DNA of 64,000 bases from Siphonodentalium dalli. Lineage: Eukaryota; Mollusca; Scaphopoda; Gadilida; Siphonodentaliidae. The stretch lies in NCBI GenBank assembly GCA_032622095.1, contig CP136064.1, forward strand, positions 215,216,205 to 215,280,204, in the 5' to 3' direction. The notes beneath the pieces are model-generated. The model worked only from the letters and a program-made list of their open reading frames with translations, had not been told where the DNA came from and ran no database searches. Shown in pieces: positions 46,201 to 61,200 of this stretch. Position 1 is the stretch's first letter, and each line of letters opens with the position of its first letter. The position numbers were made by a program, and so were the translations under genes.

Positions 46201-49200
46201 AAAACATGACCGCAGCAGCCATCTTGGATTTTACTCTTTGTATGACTAAATCCTTTAGCACGGGCTACAGGTCGTACCTTGAGTCTGATCATCATGAAAT
46301 TTTTCGTGGCTGTTGAAATTGGAATGTAGATGGGAACGAGTCATTTTGGGGTCATTCGGATGAAAAACATGGCCGCCAGTGGCCATCTTTGATTTCAAAA
46401 TTCAATCCATTAGCACAGGCTACAGGTCGTACTGTTCGTCTGATCATCATAAAATTTATCATGGATGTTAATATTGACATGTAGATGGGAACGAGTCATT
46501 TTGGGGTCATTCGTCCAAAAAACATGGCCGCCAGCGGCCATCTTTGATTTCAAAATTCAATCCATTAGCACAGGCTACAGGTCGTACCTTTAGTCTGATC
46601 ATCATAAAATTTGTCATGGATGTTAGCAATGACATGTAGATTGGAACGAGTCATTTTTAGGTCATTCGGCCAAAAAACATGGTTGCCAGCAGCCATCTTG
46701 GATTTTACTCTTTGTATGACTAAATCATTTAGCACGGGCTACAGGTCGTACTTTTAGTCTGATCATCATAAAATTTGTCCTGGATGTTAACAATGACATG
46801 TAGATGGGAACGAGTCATTTTGGGGTCATTTGTCCAAAAAACATGGCCGCCAGCAGCCATCTTGGATTTTACTCTTTGTATGACTAAATTCTTTAGCATG
46901 GGCTACAGGTCGTACCTTTAGTCTGATAGTCATAAAATTTGTCATGGATGTTAACGATGACATGTGGATGGGATACAATCATTTTGGGGTCTTTCGGCCG
47001 AAGACATGGCCGTCAGCAGCCATCTTGGATTTTACTTTTCTCTTCATGTCTATAAACTAGTATTAGACATTCAACTTTCCACATTCCTAATCGCTCCATT
47101 GACTGTAATACATTAAATTATTCCCTTTCCAAGTTGAGCTACAGTGTCATTGACACTTTCATTCAGCTTTTTTTCTCAGCATGCATTGTTGTGTCCGAGC
47201 TTGTATTCCTTAACCATTTCATGATGGGAGCTGCGCTGGTGCAGCATTGAAGATCCTGTGCCAGTGCATTCTCTGACAGTGAACAGCCATCTTATCATAC
47301 TTGGCGATATGAACCTACATTATGATTCGGAATCAGATAACTATGTAGCTGAGCTCAAATCTTTTTTGGGCAGTGTGAATTTGGTGCAAGTTGTTAAAAC
47401 TCAAACACATCATAAGCAGCACATTCTTGACTGGGTTATAGAAAGGCAAGACCCCACAAACGTCGTAAAAGCTGATGTCGCCGACATAACATTCTCTGAC
47501 CACTTTCTAGTCAATTTCATCATCAACACTGCGAAACCGTCTGCAGGTCCAAAACGCCAAGTGCTGACCTTAAAGCTTAAAGCCATCAACTCTCAAGATT
47601 TCTCAGCCAGTCTCTCAGATGCCTTTAAATGCAACGATTCTGGAACATGCAATGATCTAGCCTTACGTTTCAACGCTAAACTAAGCTCTCTGATAGACGA
47701 TTATGCCCCTCTGAAAATACGCTCTACATGCGAACGCCCTGCAGTGCCATGGATGACGAAGGAAATTATTGAATCTAAGCGCTCAAGAAAAAGAGCCGAA
47801 CGCAAGTGGAGAACATCTAAGTTGACTGTTCATTGAGAAATATTCATGGACAGTAGTAAACATGTGTACAACTTAATTAAAGATGCAAAAATTTGTTTCT
47901 ATAATGACTCTATAGCACAGTGTAAATCAATGAAAATGTTGTTTAATTTCACCAACACTATGCTCGGCAAGTCCAAATCAACTGTGCTACCAAATAACCA
48001 CTATACTGCTGACTTACCAAATCTGTTTGTGCAATTCTTTGATGATAAAGTGGTGCATATAAGATCTAGCATAGAAACAAATATTGATGCAGAGTTTGCT
48101 GAATTTACCGGGAATAAACTGACCAATTTTCTCTCTGTAACATAAGAGGAAGGAAAAACCCTTATGGCAATATTGCCACCGAAATCCTGTGCCAGCGATC
48201 CTATGCCAACTCAGTTGATCCGGGAACACAGTGAAGTGCTGGCATCAGCAATAGCATCTATATTCAATTCATCTTTAAGACATGGTGTTTTTCCTGACAT
48301 TTTTAGCTCAACTTTACTTTGTAAAGTTTGAGCTATTGCCATGGCTTTGTCATCCGTGTGTGCGCGTGTGTGCGTAAGGCGTCAACAATGCAGGCTACAG
48401 GTCGTACCTTTGGTCGGATCATTATGAAATTTGTCATAGCTGTTGACATCAACATTTAGACCAGAATGATTCATTTTGGGGTCATTCGGGAAAAAAACAT
48501 GGCCGCCAGTGGCCATCTTAGATTTTCAAAATTCAATCCATTAGCACGGGCTACAGGCCGTACTGTTTGTCTGATCATCATAAAATTTGTCAAGAATGTT
48601 AATATTGACATGTAGATGGGAACGAGTAATTTTGGGGTCATTCGGCCAAAAAACATGGCCGCCAGCAGCCATCTTGGATTTTACTCTTTGTATGACTAAA
48701 TCCTTTAGCACGGGCTACAGGTCGTACCTTTAGTCTGATCATCATAAAATTTATCATGGCTGTTGAAATTGGAATGTAGATGGGAACGAGTCATTTTGGG
48801 GTCATTCGGACTAAAAACATGGCCGCCAGCAGCCATCTTTGATTTCAAAATTTAATCCATTAGCACAGGCCACAGGTCGTACTGTTCGTCTGATCATCAT
48901 TAAATTTGTCATGGATGTTAACAATGACATGTAGATGGGAACGAGTCTTTTTTGGGTCATTCGGCCAAAAAACATGGACGCCAGCAGCCATCTTGGATTT
49001 TACTCTTTGTATGACTAAATCCTTTAGCACGGGCTACAGGTCGTACCTTTAGTCTGATCATCATGAAATTTGTAATGGCTGTTGAAATTAGAATGTAGAT
49101 GGGAACGAGTCATTTTGGGGTCATTCGGACAAAAAACATGGCCACCAGCAGCCATCTTTGATTTCAAAATTTAATCCATTAGCACAGGCCACAGGTCGTA

Positions 49201-52200
49201 CTGTTCGTCTGATCATCATTAAATTTGTCATGGATGTTAATATTGACATGTAGATGGGAACGAGTAATTTTGGGGTCATTCGGCCAAAAAACATGGCCGC
49301 CAGCAGCCATCTTGGATTTTACTCTTTGTATGACTAAATCATTTAGCACGGGCTACAGGTCGTACTTTTAGTCTGATCATCATAAATTTTTTTATGGCTG
49401 TTGAAATTGTAATGTAGATAGGAACGAGTCATTTTGGGGTCATTCGGATGAAAAACATGGCCGCCAGTGGCCATCTTTGATTTCAAAATTCAATCCATTA
49501 GCACGGGTTACAGGTCGTACTGTTCGTCTGATTATCATTAAATTTGTCATGGATGTTAATATTGACATGTAGATGGGAACGATTAATATTGGGGTCATTC
49601 GGCCAAAAAACATGGCGCCAGCAGCCATCTTGGATTTTACTCTTTGTATGACTAAATCCTTTAGCACGGACTACAGGTCGTACCTTGAGTCTGATCATCA
49701 TGAAATTTTTTATGGCTGTTGTAATTGTAATGTAGATGGGAACGAGTCATTTTGGGGTCATTCGGATGAACAACATGGCCGCCAGTGGCTATCTTTGATT
49801 TCAAAATTCAATCCATTAGCACAGGCTACAGGTCGTACCATTAGTCTTATCATCATGAAATTTGTCATGGACATTAACAATGACATGTAGATGGGAAACG
49901 AGTCATTTTGAGGTCATTCGGCCATAAAACATGGCCGCCAGCAGCCATCTTGGATTTTACTCTTTGTATGACTAGATCCTTTAGCACGGGCTACAGGTCG
50001 TACCTTTAGTCTGATCATCATAAAATTGTCATGGATGTTAACAATGACATGTAGATGGGAACAAGTCATTTTGAGGTCATTCGGCCAAAAAACATGGCCG
50101 CCAGCAGCCATCTTTGATTTTACTCTTTGTATGACTAAATCATTTAGCACGGGCTACAGGTCGTACTTTTAGTCTGATCATCATAAAATTTGTCATGAAT
50201 GTTAATAATGACATGTAGATAGGAACGAGTCATTTTGGGGTCATTCGGCCAAAAAACATTGCCACCAGCAGCCATCTTGGATTTTACTCTTTGTATGACT
50301 AAATCCTTTAGCACGGACTACAGGTCGTACCTTGAGTCTGATCATCATGAAATTTTTCGTGGCTGTTGAAATTGGAATGTAGATGGGAACGAGTCATTTT
50401 GGGGTCATTCGGATGAAAAACATGGCCGCCAGTGGCCATCTTTGATTTCAAAATTCAATCCATTAGCACAGGCTACAGGTCGTACTGTTCGTCTGATCAT
50501 CATAAAATTTATCATGGATGTTAATATTGACATGTAGATTGGAACGAGTCATTTTGAGGTCATTCGGCCAAAAAACATGACCGCAGCAGCCATCTTGGAT
50601 TTTACTCTTTGTATGACTAAATCCTTTAGCACGGGCTACAGGTCGTACCTTGAGTCTGATCATCATGAAATTTTTCGTGGCTGTTGAAATTGGAATGTAG
50701 ATGGGAACGAGTCATTTTGGGGTCATTCGGATGAAAAACATGGCCGCCAGTGGCCATCTTTGATTTCAAAATTCAATCCATTAGCACAGGCTACAGGTCG
50801 TACTGTTCGTCTGATCATCATAAAATTTATCATGGATGTTAATATTGACATGTAGATGGGAACGAGTCATTTTGGGGTCATTCGTCCAAAAAACATGGCC
50901 GCCAGCGGCCATCTTTGATTTCAAAATTCAATCCATTAGCACAGGCTACAGGTCGTACCTTTAGTCTGATCATCATAAAATTTGTCATGGATGTTAGCAA
51001 TGACATGTAGATTGGAACGAGTCATTTTTAGGTCATTCGGCCAAAAAACATGGTTGCCAGCAGCCATCTTGGATTTTACTCTTTGTATGACTAAATCATT
51101 TAGCACGGGCTACAGGTCGTACTTTTAGTCTGATCATCATAAAATTTGTCCTGGATGTTAACAATGACATGTAGATGGGAACGAGTCATTTTGGGGTCAT
51201 TTGTCCAAAAAACATGGCCGCCAGCAGCCATCTTGGATTTTACTCTTTGTATGACTAAATTCTTTAGCATGGGCTACAGGTCGTACCTTTAGTCTGATAG
51301 TCATAAAATTTGTCATGGATGTTAACGATGACATGTGGATGGTATACAATCATTTTGGGGTCTTTCGGCCGAAGACATGGCCGTCAGCAGCCATCTTGGA
51401 TTTTACTTTTCTCTTCATGTCTATAAACTAGTATTAGACATTCAACTTTCCACATTCCTAATCGCTCCATTGACTGTAATACATTAAATTATTCCCTTTC
51501 CAAGTTGAGCTACAGTGTCATTGACACTTTCATTCAGCTTTTTTTCTCAGCATGCATTGTTGTGTCCGAGCTTGTATTCCTTAACCATTTCATGATGGGA
51601 GCTGCGCTGGTGCAGCATTGAAGATCCTGTGCCAGTGCATTCTCTGACAGTGAACAGCCATCTTATCATACTTGGCGATATGAACCTACATTATGATTCG
51701 GAATCAGATAACTATGTAGCTGAGCTCAAATCTTTTTTGGGCAGTGTGAATTTGGTGCAAGTTGTTAAAACTCAAACACATCATAAGCAGCACATTCTTG
51801 ACTGGGTTATAGAAAGGCAAGACCCCACAAACGTCGTAAAAGCTGATGTCGCCGACATAACATTCTCTGACCACTTTCTAGTCAATTTCATCATCAACAC
51901 TGCGAAACCGTCTGCAGGTCCAAAACGCCAAGTGCTGACCTTAAAGCTTAAAGCCATCAACTCTCAAGATTTCTCAGCCAGTCTCTCAGATGCCTTTAAA
52001 TGCAACGATTCTGGAACATGCAATGATCTAGCCTTACGTTTCAACGCTAAACTAAGCTCTCTGATAGACGATTATGCCCCTCTGAAAATACGCTCTACAT
52101 GCGAACGCCCTGCAGTGCCATGGATGACGAAGGAAATTATTGAATCTAAGCGCTCAAGAAAAAGAGCCGAACGCAAGTGGAGAACATCTAAGTTGACTGT

Positions 52201-55200
52201 TCATTGAGAAATATTCATGGACAGTAGTAAACATGTGTACAACTTAATTAAAGATGCAAAAATTTGTTTCTATAATGACTCTATAGCACAGTGTAAATCA
52301 ATGAAAATGTTGTTTAATTTCACCAACACTATGCTCGGCAAGTCCAAATCAACTGTGCTACCAAATAACCACTATACTGCTGACTTACCAAATCTGTTTG
52401 TGCAATTCTTTGATGATAAAGTGGTGCATATAAGATCTAGCATAGAAACAAATATTGATGCAGAGTTTGCTGAATTTACCGGGAATAAACTGACCAATTT
52501 TCTCTCTGTAACATAAGAGGAAGGAAAAACCCTTATGGCAATATTGCCACCGAAATCCTGTGCCAGCGATCCTATGCCAACTCAGTTGATCCGGGAACAC
52601 AGTGAAGTGCTGGCATCAGCAATAGCATCTATATTCAATTCATCTTTAAGACATGGTGTTTTTCCTGACATTTTTAGCTCAACTTTACTTTGTAAAGTTT
52701 GAGCTATTGCCATGGCTTTGTCGTCCGTGTGTGCGCGTGTGTGCGTAAGGCGTCAACAATGCAGGCTACAGGTCGTACCTTTGGTCGGATCATTATGAAA
52801 TTTGTCATAGCTGTTGACATCAACATTTAGACCAGAATGATTCATTTTGGGGTCATTCGGGAAAAAAACATGGCCGCCAGTGGCCATTTTAGATTTTCAA
52901 AATTCAATCCATTAGCACGGGCTACAGGCCGTACTGTTTGTCTGATCATCATAAAATTTGTCAAGAATGTTAATATTGACATGTAGATGGGAACGAGTAA
53001 TTTTGGGGTCATTCGGCCAAAAAACATGGCCGCCAGCAGCCATCTTGGATTTTACTCTTTGTATGACTAAATCCTTTAGCACGGGCTACAGGTCGTACCT
53101 TTAGTCTGATCATCATAAAATTTATCATGGCTGTTGAAATTGGAATGTAGATGGGAACGAGTCATTTTGGGGTCATTCGGACTAAAAACATGGCCGCCAG
53201 CAGCCATCTTTGATTTTACTCTTTGTATGACTAAATTCTTTGGCACGGGCTGCAGGTCGTACCTTTAGTCTGATCATCATAAAATTTGTCATGGATATTA
53301 ACAATGACATGTAGATGGGAACGAGTAATTTTGGAGTCATTCGGCCAAAACACATGGTCGCCAGCAGACATGTTGGAGTTTACTCTTTGTATGACTAAAT
53401 CCTTTAGCACGGGCTACAGGTCCTACTTTTAGTCTGATAATCATAAAATTTGTTATGGCTGTTGAAATTAGAATGTAGATGGGAACGAGTCATTTTCGGG
53501 TCATTCGGACAAAAAACATGGACGCCAGTGGCCATCTTGGATTTCAAAATTTAATCCATTAGCACGGGCCACAGGTCGTACTGTTCGTCTGATCATCATG
53601 AAATTTGTCATGGATGATAATATTGACATGTAGATGGGAACGAGTAATTTTGGGGTCATTCGGCCAAAAAACATGGTCGCCAGCAGCCATCTTGGATTTT
53701 ACTCATTGTATGACTAAATCCTTTAGCACGGGCTACAGGTTGTACCTTTAGTCTGATCATCATAAAATTTGTCATGAATGTTAATAATGACATGTAGATG
53801 GGAACGAGTCATTTTGGGGTCATTCGGCCAAAAAACATGGCCGCCAGCAGCCATCTTTGATTTTACTCTTTGTATGACTAAATCCTTTAGCACTGGCCAC
53901 AGGTCGTACCTTTAGTCTCATCATCATGAAATTTGTCTTGGCTTTTGAAATTGGAATATAGATGGGAACGAGTCATTTTGGGGTCATTCGGACAAAAAAC
54001 ATGGCCGCCAGCAGCCATCTTGGATTTCAAAATTTAATCCATTAGCATGGGCCACAGGTCGTACTGTTCGTCTGATCATCATGAAATTTGTCATGGATGT
54101 TAATATTGACATGTAGATGGGAACGAGTAATTTTGGAGTCATTTGGCCAAAAAACATGGCCGCCAGCAGCCATCTTGGATTTTACTCTTTGTATGACTAA
54201 ATTCTTTAGCATGGGCTACAGGTCGTACCTTTAGTCTGATCATCATAAAACATGGCCGCCAGCAGCCATCTTGGATTTTACTTTTCTCTTCATGTCTATA
54301 AACTAGTATTAGACATTCAACTTTCCACATTCCTAATCACTCCATTGACTGTAATACATTAAATTATTCCATTTCCAAGTTGAGCTACAGTGTCATTGAC
54401 ACTTTCATTATGCATGCAATTGTTAAACCACTCCTGAAGAAGCCAAGATTGGATCGGAACAACTTAAAAATTTACAGGCCCGTTTCAAACTTGCAATTCA
54501 TCTCTAAAATGTTAGAACGTGTCATGTTGTATCAACTTCGTGATCACTTGGATACCAACAAACTCAATGAGCCATTCCAGTCTGCATACAGAAAGAACCA
54601 TAGCACAGAAACGGCCTTAATATGCATCACTAGTGTTCTTCTAAATGCAACAGATGAAGGCCTTGTAACAATTGTTGCCTGTTTGGATTTGTCCGCCGCA
54701 TTCGACACAATTGATCATTCCATCCTTATTAAGCGGTTCTCTTCCACATTTGGTTTATCAGAAACTGTTATCGATTGGTTCCAATCATATCTGTCTGATC
54801 TTACACAAAAAGTATTGATTGGCGACATGTTTTCGGAACCTAAATTGCTTCACTTCAGAGTCCCACAAGGCTCAGTTTTAGGACCTGTTTTATATTCCAT
54901 GTATGTCAAGCCGCTCGGTGATGTAATTAGATCCAATGGTGTTCGTTACCACATGTATGCTGACGATTTTCAAAAGTACCTTTCTTTCCAGCCTTGTGTC
55001 ATAATTTAAAATTTAAACAAATACAGGACTGTATAACTTATGTAAAATCGTGGATGGAAATTAATAAACTTATGTTAAACGATGAACAAATTTAATTAAT
55101 GTTATGTGGAACTGATTACCGCGTTAAACACACTGACGTTCACCATATTAAAATTGGCGATTCCGATATTCAAAATTCTAGGTGTTCTTTTGGATAACAC

Positions 55201-58200
55201 ACTATCCATGAACTTACAGGTCAATTCAATGTGCAAATCCATGTTTATGGAGCTTCGTCGCATCTTGCAGTTGCCATATTTAACACAGACATCGTCACAG
55301 ACACTTGTTTCGTCATTTGTATTTTCAAAACTAGACTATTGTAATGCCATTCTCGCCGATATCTCAACTGAACACTTGGATAAATTGCAAAAAGTAATTA
55401 ATGTGGCTGCAAGGATTGTTTCCCGCAAACCAAATTTTCACATGTAACACCATTGCTACAAGAATTACACTACCTTCCAATTTGTGCATGTATAGACTAC
55501 AAATGTGCGTCATTCTGTTATAAAAAATCAGATACTAGTTCAAGCATTCTCCCTGTATTATCTCAATATTTTAATAAACTTTTAAGCATGTATGTTCCAC
55601 CTATGAATCTGAGGTCAAAGGCAAAAGTTATAATGGATATTCCATCAACAAATTTGAAAACTTATGGCGATAGAGCATTTGATTTGTATGCGCCAAATGT
55701 TTGGAACTCACTGAGACACGACACAAGATTTGCAAACTCTCTGACCGAATTCAAATATTTGCTAAGAGTGAATTATTCTGTGCTCACTATGGGGAAGTTA
55801 TCTCAGATGTTGTTTAATTATTTTTATGTATGTGTATAGGTCTATGGTGTGTGTATAGATGTGTGTATATCACGTGTGATCGAGGGCAGGGTACTAGTAG
55901 GAATGTAAGCGCTCTGGGCCATCTGTGATAAAGCGATATATATAAAATTATTTCTTATGATATGCCAAATGGAGCCTCGCATATATAATAGAATGCACTG
56001 GCTGACAAGTTCAAGATAAATATTGTTAGATCAATGCATTCTATTATATATGTGAGGTGCCCTATGGGCAACTTGCATATATAAGAGAATGCATTGGCAC
56101 ATGGTTTCAGGAAGCTCCAGTCATGAAAGGGTTAATTGTGTATATTTATCAAAAATCAAATATGTTAATATGGCTACCCTTAATGTAGCCCAATTGCACT
56201 GTGGGGGAGGGTATCCTTAGAACCATTGGGATAGTCTTACCTCTAGTTTATTCTTGTGTAATTGAGATGTTGAGTTTTTCGAATGGTACAACCTTTGTTT
56301 TCGGAATTAATAGTTGCATGTTACTTACAAGGCAGGCTTATTGCCTTAGTACTAGTATATAAATTTGAAACTTTGAAATTAGCATACAGTATGCCTTTAT
56401 CAAAGGGGACTACATATAAATGCTGGTATGTCGGGATGATATAAGTAGCTGACAGGCAGAAAAAGTCCCTACTATTCAGTATTATTTTATATTCTTTAAT
56501 TTCTCTAGATGTTCAACAAAGAAGCTAAGGGTATTTTTGTTTAACCTATTAGCCGAACAACCTACAACTTTAATAACAATCAAGTAAATAGTCATCACTG
56601 AATATCCAGTTTTCAAGTTTCAAAGGGCTAAAATGAAGTCATAACAAAAGCTTGGTTTATATTCAGTAAACCAGCATCACTTTGTTTGAACACCCATTTG
56701 TAGAACCAAAGACAGCTTTCGCTCTCCTGAATATGATCCATTATAATTTTGTTTAATCCGACCTAACAAGACCTATAGCTGACACTATCACCTGCAGGAA
56801 ATTATCGTCATGTCACTACATAGTTCATTCAGGGAACAAAAATAGCCTGGTTTACGAATCCCTCCTATAACGATATAATAGCCTGGTTTACAAATCCCTC
56901 TTATAACAATATAATAGCCTGGTTTACGAATCCCTCCTATAACAATATAATAGCAATATAATAGCCTGGTTTACGAACCCCTCCTATAACAATATAATAG
57001 CCTGGTTTACGAACCCCTCCTATAACTTTAATGTGAAGCATGTCATTGTGGCACAGCATTTGGAGAATAAAATATCTGACTGCAAAGACTCTTTTTTGCT
57101 TTCATCTTGTTTTCCATTTGTAACCGCTGGCACTTGAGTATCGTCGTATATCTGGTCTAGGGGACGCCAGGATATTCTTCCGGATTCTTAATCCCCCTTT
57201 TGGCCAATTCTGGACATTAACTGAGATGGCTTCAAGAAAATAACTATATTATCAAGAAAATGCATGTGAAAATTCAAGTCTGTATAGGGGCCCTTAATGA
57301 CTAAACTCGGACCTAGCTATAGACATTTTAGATCTCAAGCCTAGCTTGAAATGTCAAGCTTTTGACTGAGAAGTGGAATAGAGAAAGTGTGTGTTAAGTT
57401 TTTGGGCTTTTGATAGTAAGATACTGAAAGGAACTGGTTGAAGAGTCAAACCTTTGTTCCTTGGTATGACACCAGGTAACCACCAAGAGGTCGAATGAAT
57501 TTATCTGCTTGGCGTTAATAATTTCACAATTAAAAGTGTGGTGAGAAAGTTAATACAGATTGTTTTATGTTTTATTCAGTTTTATGGGAAGAAATACCTC
57601 AATTTATATTTATAATTTTCACATTTGGAAGAGGAACCAAAAATATATATATTCCACCAGAATACGGAACAGCTGCGGCCTTGGAGTGTCCACCAAGTGA
57701 TAGAGATTCTCAGATTCATTCCAAGACTTCCCCCCTTGTCAATCCAGAATGCATCAGAATTCAAACTAAGAGATAGAGTTATTCCCCTTCCATTGAGAAT
57801 AGAAGAGTTTATAGTACAGTATGGATCAAAATTAATCACAGATCACACCTCAGTACCTCGAAAAAAACAATATGTTCCCAGCTAGTTTATTCGACCGGAT
57901 CAGTTGATAATACAAATGTTTTGGAGCTCTTTCAAATGGTATATAATATGGAATATATTGTATATAATGTGATCTGGTGGTTCGAAAATTAAGTGGACCT
58001 TTAATTTGTTTTCCCTCCTGCATCTACTCTTTTTCAACCCAAATGTTCGTAAACAAGGCTATCTTAGTGTTGTGGCCTGATGTTGGTTTTGTAACTGTTT
58101 GAGCTCCTGGTGATTTTGTGACCTTTTGTTTTGAAAGGGCTAAAGTTTCAGCTTTTCAAGTTATTTTGGTATGGTACATGATGATGAGAATTGAGGAATG

Positions 58201-61200
58201 CAAGAGAGATTATTTCAGCACATAATATTTCAGTACAATATAGAGTTACCTCTCTTATTACACTGGATATTCAATGGACTCATTCTGTTTGATTTGAAGT
58301 GGCTCATTGATGCCTTAAAATTTTTCCCAGGTTCTAGCTAGGTAGTTGTCCTCTACGGGAGGTCAAATTCACATTTATTCATAATTGCGCTGAAGTGCAA
58401 TTAATTTTGTATTGGATTTCTAGTATTCATTAATTAACTGGGTGTTTAGCCATATATGGAAAATTAATATTGCGCTGAAGCTCAATTAATTTTGAATTGT
58501 GCTGAAGTGCAATTGAATTGCGCTGAAGCATAATTGATTGTGCTGAAGCGGAATTGGATTGTGCTGAAGCGCAAATGATTGCACTGAAGCACAGTTATTA
58601 ATAAATGTGAATTTGGCCTCCCATAGTCCTCGACCCATTAATCACCTAAAGTATTTTGATATCAGAGTTATTGATAGTGACCAAAAAACGCCTATCATAT
58701 CCTTTAGCACAAAGTGAGTTGACTGCAATTAATAAACTAGATCACTGAGTCATGGCCATATTGGATTCATCCAGCTCCGTTCCGTGGTTTCATAGATTCA
58801 TCCAGCCCCGGTTCTGTGGTTTTAGTGCTACACGTTAAAGTTTCGGAGTAGCATTTCCATATATGGAATTCATGAATAATTCAAAACTCCATATTTGGAA
58901 AAGCCACTCCAGAACTTTGACCTGCAGCACTAAAACCACGGAATCGGGCCTGGTGGATCCAATATAGCCGCGAGTTAGTGACAGGGTGTATAGGAGATAA
59001 CACCATTCATACCAATGAACAAAAACTTCTCAATATTAGAGTTACTCATCTTTGACTAACTGGGACAACTACTCAGATAGATTTATTGTAAATAATTAAT
59101 AAAACTTTATATTAATGCCGTATAGCACACAATTGTTCTTTTCTAGTCATTAATTATTATTATGCCCTTTGGGGTCCACTGTATGTTTAGCACATACATT
59201 ATGGTTTTCATAATCTATTCTATTCGATGTCTTCATTGTACCCTCATCCAAAAAGATGGGGGATATACTGGATTTATAGCGTCTGTATGGACAGACATCC
59301 ATCCGCCCCGCTCATATATCTCAACCATGGGTGTCGGATCTCAATGAAATTTGGTATGCAGGTTTGCCATCAGGAGGGCTTTCAAAAGAGGGTTCATTGA
59401 TATCATTCACATCACATTTTTTTCACAATTTGCTTTCCGACCTGCCCATATTTCAATTTTTACCATGGGGGTATCCCAGCACCCGTGGTGCAACCTCTTG
59501 TTTTTCTTATTAATTTTTTAGCTCAGCTTGAGCTATTGCCATGGGTTGGTGTCCTTCCTCCGTCCATCCATCCATGCATCCATCAACAGATGTTGTTCTA
59601 ATACCAATCATAACTATCGCGTACATTGCATGTTATCGTCAAGTTTGTACCCTTGGTTATTTAAACAAACATCAAAAATGTTACATTACGGATTGTTTAT
59701 AGAAAACACTTGGAACTACTGTAACATCCAACGAAAATGTTTCGTTGCGCTGTGGAATGTGTAGATAAAATTATTGGCACAATCATCATACGCATTCAAA
59801 TCATACCAAATTTTATTTTCATCGACCCATTCTACCTGCTGTCAGTTCAAAATTAAGCTAATCCACGTTACTTCTTGATTGGGAAATGATCAGACAGAAA
59901 ACGTGTACATAATATAATTGTTCTTGCAAAGAGATGAATATTTTTCAATCCAGTTAGTATTTTCTCCTAACCTATATAGCAAATAAGGAATATTACTATG
60001 AGTCGTATTGTGAGTTGTAAGTTGCAGGTGCACCAAATTAGGGGTTTTACAACCGACGTATAAAGCATGTGAATCTAAATGAGGAAATGGCGCAATATCG
60101 TGAATCTGCTTATAAACAATTCATTGCGCTTTTTGCGAGAAACTAAACAACCAGTCGCCCTGTATTTTCTCGGGACACAAAATGTGTTTTCGCATTCATA
60201 TTCACTACGCTATACTATTAGTATATTCTTGAGGAAATTATCATAATTTGATAATGTTATTTCTAAATTATAACCTACAACGCAGGCCACCCGTCCCTTT
60301 AAGGATGACACAAGGAATTGTCAACCCAAGGAATTAAATATTCACTGAGGCTGTTGGCACAATGCCACAATCACAGATCCTCTTATAATTAATTTGTGTC
60401 ATGTTTGGCGATAACTATTGGAATCTTACTGCAGTGTGGTGGATGTGGCTCTTGTAATGCTAATGGAAAAATGGAAGCAATAATAGGTGAATGTATGACA
60501 GGTCCCCAGAATATAAATTGACCCCACCCCCAATAATATTTAATTCTATAAAGTTATCATATAATGTTGTGAGTGTATGCGTTTTTCTTGTACTCATCCA
60601 TGTTGTGGTGAAAAGTCATATTGGACTCGACACACACACACAACATTGTATAATGACATTTTTATTATCCATCTATGTTTATCCAAATTTTCGGAATAAA
60701 ACTGTGGTTATTTTTGGTATTTGTCAGCACTTGATTCTCTATAAAAGCCTGTCTTTGATAATCAGAAAGCATGTTTTGGAACAGTAAACATGGAAGGGAA
60801 AAAAAAACTCAATGTAAAAGTGAAATGTCTTCTAAATCCACCAGAGTATTATGCACGCATCACAATTCATTTGACAAAATTTTTAAGAATCAAATTGAAG
60901 AGTAATAATATATCTTGGTTTGGGGGACATCTCAATGTACCATTCCGATCGACTCATGGCCATTTCGATAAGAAATGAGAATTTTGTTCATGCTCACTGA
61001 TTTAAGCAAATATGAAGCAATGAACACTCATACTGAGTCTGCCTCCATAACTCTGACATATATATACGCCAGTACCAGTAATCATATGGTCACAGATGCA
61101 ATTTCGGAGGAAGTGCATTGACATTTTTCCAGAATGGCTGATCAAGAATTTTGAAGGTAGTGGGTTCGAACCCATGTTCAGACTGATATGCTTCCTAACT

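Larger units (their letters stand above)
44545..48841. repeat. 4.37-kb tandem duplication, copy A
   Basis: This copy matches 48916-53212 at an offset of 4371 bp (4370 left of a 1-bp indel near 44623). Only a handful of differences were spotted (for example near 45890, 46973, 48352 and 48518). It runs from inside the tandem core of one pearl-like element, through the 5' half of a LINE, into the core of the next. Confidence 0.85.

Noticed and set aside
44160-47040. CRISPR-like repeat array
   Set aside because: Monomers are continuous ~160-bp tandem repeats without unique spacers, in a eukaryotic intron.
44481-54330. Numerous 60-105-codon frames, mostly on the minus strand
   Set aside because: They repeat with the ~160-bp pearl monomers and shift frame between monomers, so they are not genes.
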